This document shows positions 20,232 through 20,822 of a stretch of 20,822 nucleotides of DNA, one piece after another. A program made the translations under genes and the position numbers. A model generated the notes under the pieces. The model was given only the letters and a program-made list of their open reading frames with translations, ran no database searches and was not told the origin of the DNA. The DNA comes from Pseudomonadota bacterium (GTDB taxonomy: Bacteria > Pseudomonadota > Alphaproteobacteria > Rhizobiales > Hyphomicrobiaceae). The DNA is taken from the NCBI GenBank assembly GCA_023410905.1, contig JAEYPL010000040.1, positions 1-20,822 on the forward strand. The letters run 5' to 3'. Numbering within the stretch: position 1 is the first letter of the stretch; each line of letters opens with the position of its first letter.

Positions 20232-20822
20232 ATGCGCGCGACGTTTTGGAATAGCAGCTTTGTACGCGTTGCCTTCGGATCGATTTCCGTCGGCAGCCTG
20301 TTGCTGGCGTGGTGGCTGGTGACGGACATGGGGCTGATCAAGCCTCTCATTCTGCCACCGCCCGCCGATGTATGGAGCGGCCTCGTCGATATCTGGCACG
20401 GCTATCTCAACGTGCCATTCTGGAATCACTTCACGGCGAGCATTTCGGTGATGCTTGGCGGCTATGCCATGGCCATTCTGATCGGCGTGCCACTCGGCAT
20501 CTTCATGGCATGGAACCGCTGGGTGGACTGGGTGTTCGGCCCGCTACTGCAGATCCTCCGACCCATCCCGCCGCCTGCGTGGATTCCACTCGCCATCCTC
20601 TGGTTCGGCATTGGCTATGCCGGAAAGATATTCATCGTCTTCATCGCAGCCAGCGTACCGTGCATTCTCAATAGCTACCTCGCCATCAAGCAGACGCCGC
20701 CGGAGCTTCTGAGTTCGGCGCGAAGCCTCGGCGCGAAACCCCGCACACTCCTGTTCGAAGTCGCAATCCCCTCAGGCCTGCCGACGATCATGACGCGCCT
20801 CAGAATCGCGCTCGGCTTTTCC
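20232..20822 (+). CDS. NitT/TauT-type ABC transporter permease (partial, runs off window)
   Basis: The first 197 residues of a binding-protein-dependent permease. Hydrophobic segments are seen near 12-30, 72-95, 102-122 (GPLLQILRPIPPPAWIPLAI region) and 128-150. The EAA-like cytoplasmic loop (SARSLGAKPRTLLFEVAIPS) leads into TIMTRLRIALGFS at the window edge. GAGG lies just before the ATG at 20232, 5 nt after the ATPase stop. It completes the importer operon begun at 18306. The C-terminal quarter is missing only because the window ends. Confidence 0.88.
   Translation, partial: MRATFWNSSFVRVAFGSISVGSLLLAWWLVTDMGLIKPLILPPPADVWSGLVDIWHGYLNVPFWNHFTASISVMLGGYAMAILIGVPLGIFMAWNRWVDWVFGPLLQILRPIPPPAWIPLAILWFGIGYAGKIFIVFIAASVPCILNSYLAIKQTPPELLSSARSLGAKPRTLLFEVAIPSGLPTIMTRLRIALGFS

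Noticed and set aside
1..20822. tRNA, rRNA, CRISPR arrays, insertion sequences, phage genes
   Set aside because: No cloverleaf-like sequences, evenly spaced repeats, transposase or integrase motifs or flanking inverted repeats were found on reading both strands.

Overview
The window is GC-rich, densely coded DNA from what looks like an alphaproteobacterium, probably Hyphomicrobiales (Bradyrhizobium/Xanthobacteraceae type). I base this on codon bias, the style of the regulators, DUF4242/DUF1348/DUF2147 accessory genes and a Tat-exported CynA/NrtA-type binding protein. The taxonomic call is inference. No tRNA, rRNA, CRISPR array or recognisable mobile element was seen.

Left third (1-6110): a cyanate utilisation locus. 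A minus-strand PAS-PAS-AAA+ sigma-54 activator (cynF-like, cut by the window edge) diverges from cynA-cynB-cynD-cynS plus a DUF1348 gene. The intergenic region holds three copies of a CTACGAAATTTC-type repeat (activator sites), a possible IHF site and a perfect -24/-12 sigma-54 promoter. The layout matches the cynFABDS logic known from Pseudomonas pseudoalcaligenes: cyanate is imported by an ABC transporter and cyanase converts it with bicarbonate to ammonia and CO2.

Middle left (6217-9201): a large LAL/MalT-type LuxR regulator (865 aa) followed by a DUF4242 protein. A hairpin then separates this pair from the convergent gene.

Middle (9304-17805): the most interesting part. Six copies of an 18-bp palindrome, CTGTW-N8-AACAG (consensus near CTGTTCCGSSCGGAACAG), lie in front of six transcription units. 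Each lies 20-21 nt from a -10-like hexamer, the class II (-41.5) geometry of Crp/Fnr activators. The units encode a DevB-like membrane fusion protein, a small cold-shock-like beta-barrel protein, a 65-aa exported protein, an alpha/beta hydrolase, an exported Cys protein plus DevC-like permease and DevA-like ATPase, and a DUF2147 exported protein. In their midst sit a membrane class III adenylate cyclase and a divergent Crp/Fnr regulator with an intact cyclic-nucleotide phosphate-binding cassette. I infer a self-contained envelope/export regulon controlled by this regulator, possibly through cAMP.

Right end (17806-20822): a 500-bp gene-free stretch with a hairpin and an inverted repeat, then a second NitT/TauT-type ABC importer (binding protein, ATPase, permease cut by the window end) of unknown substrate.
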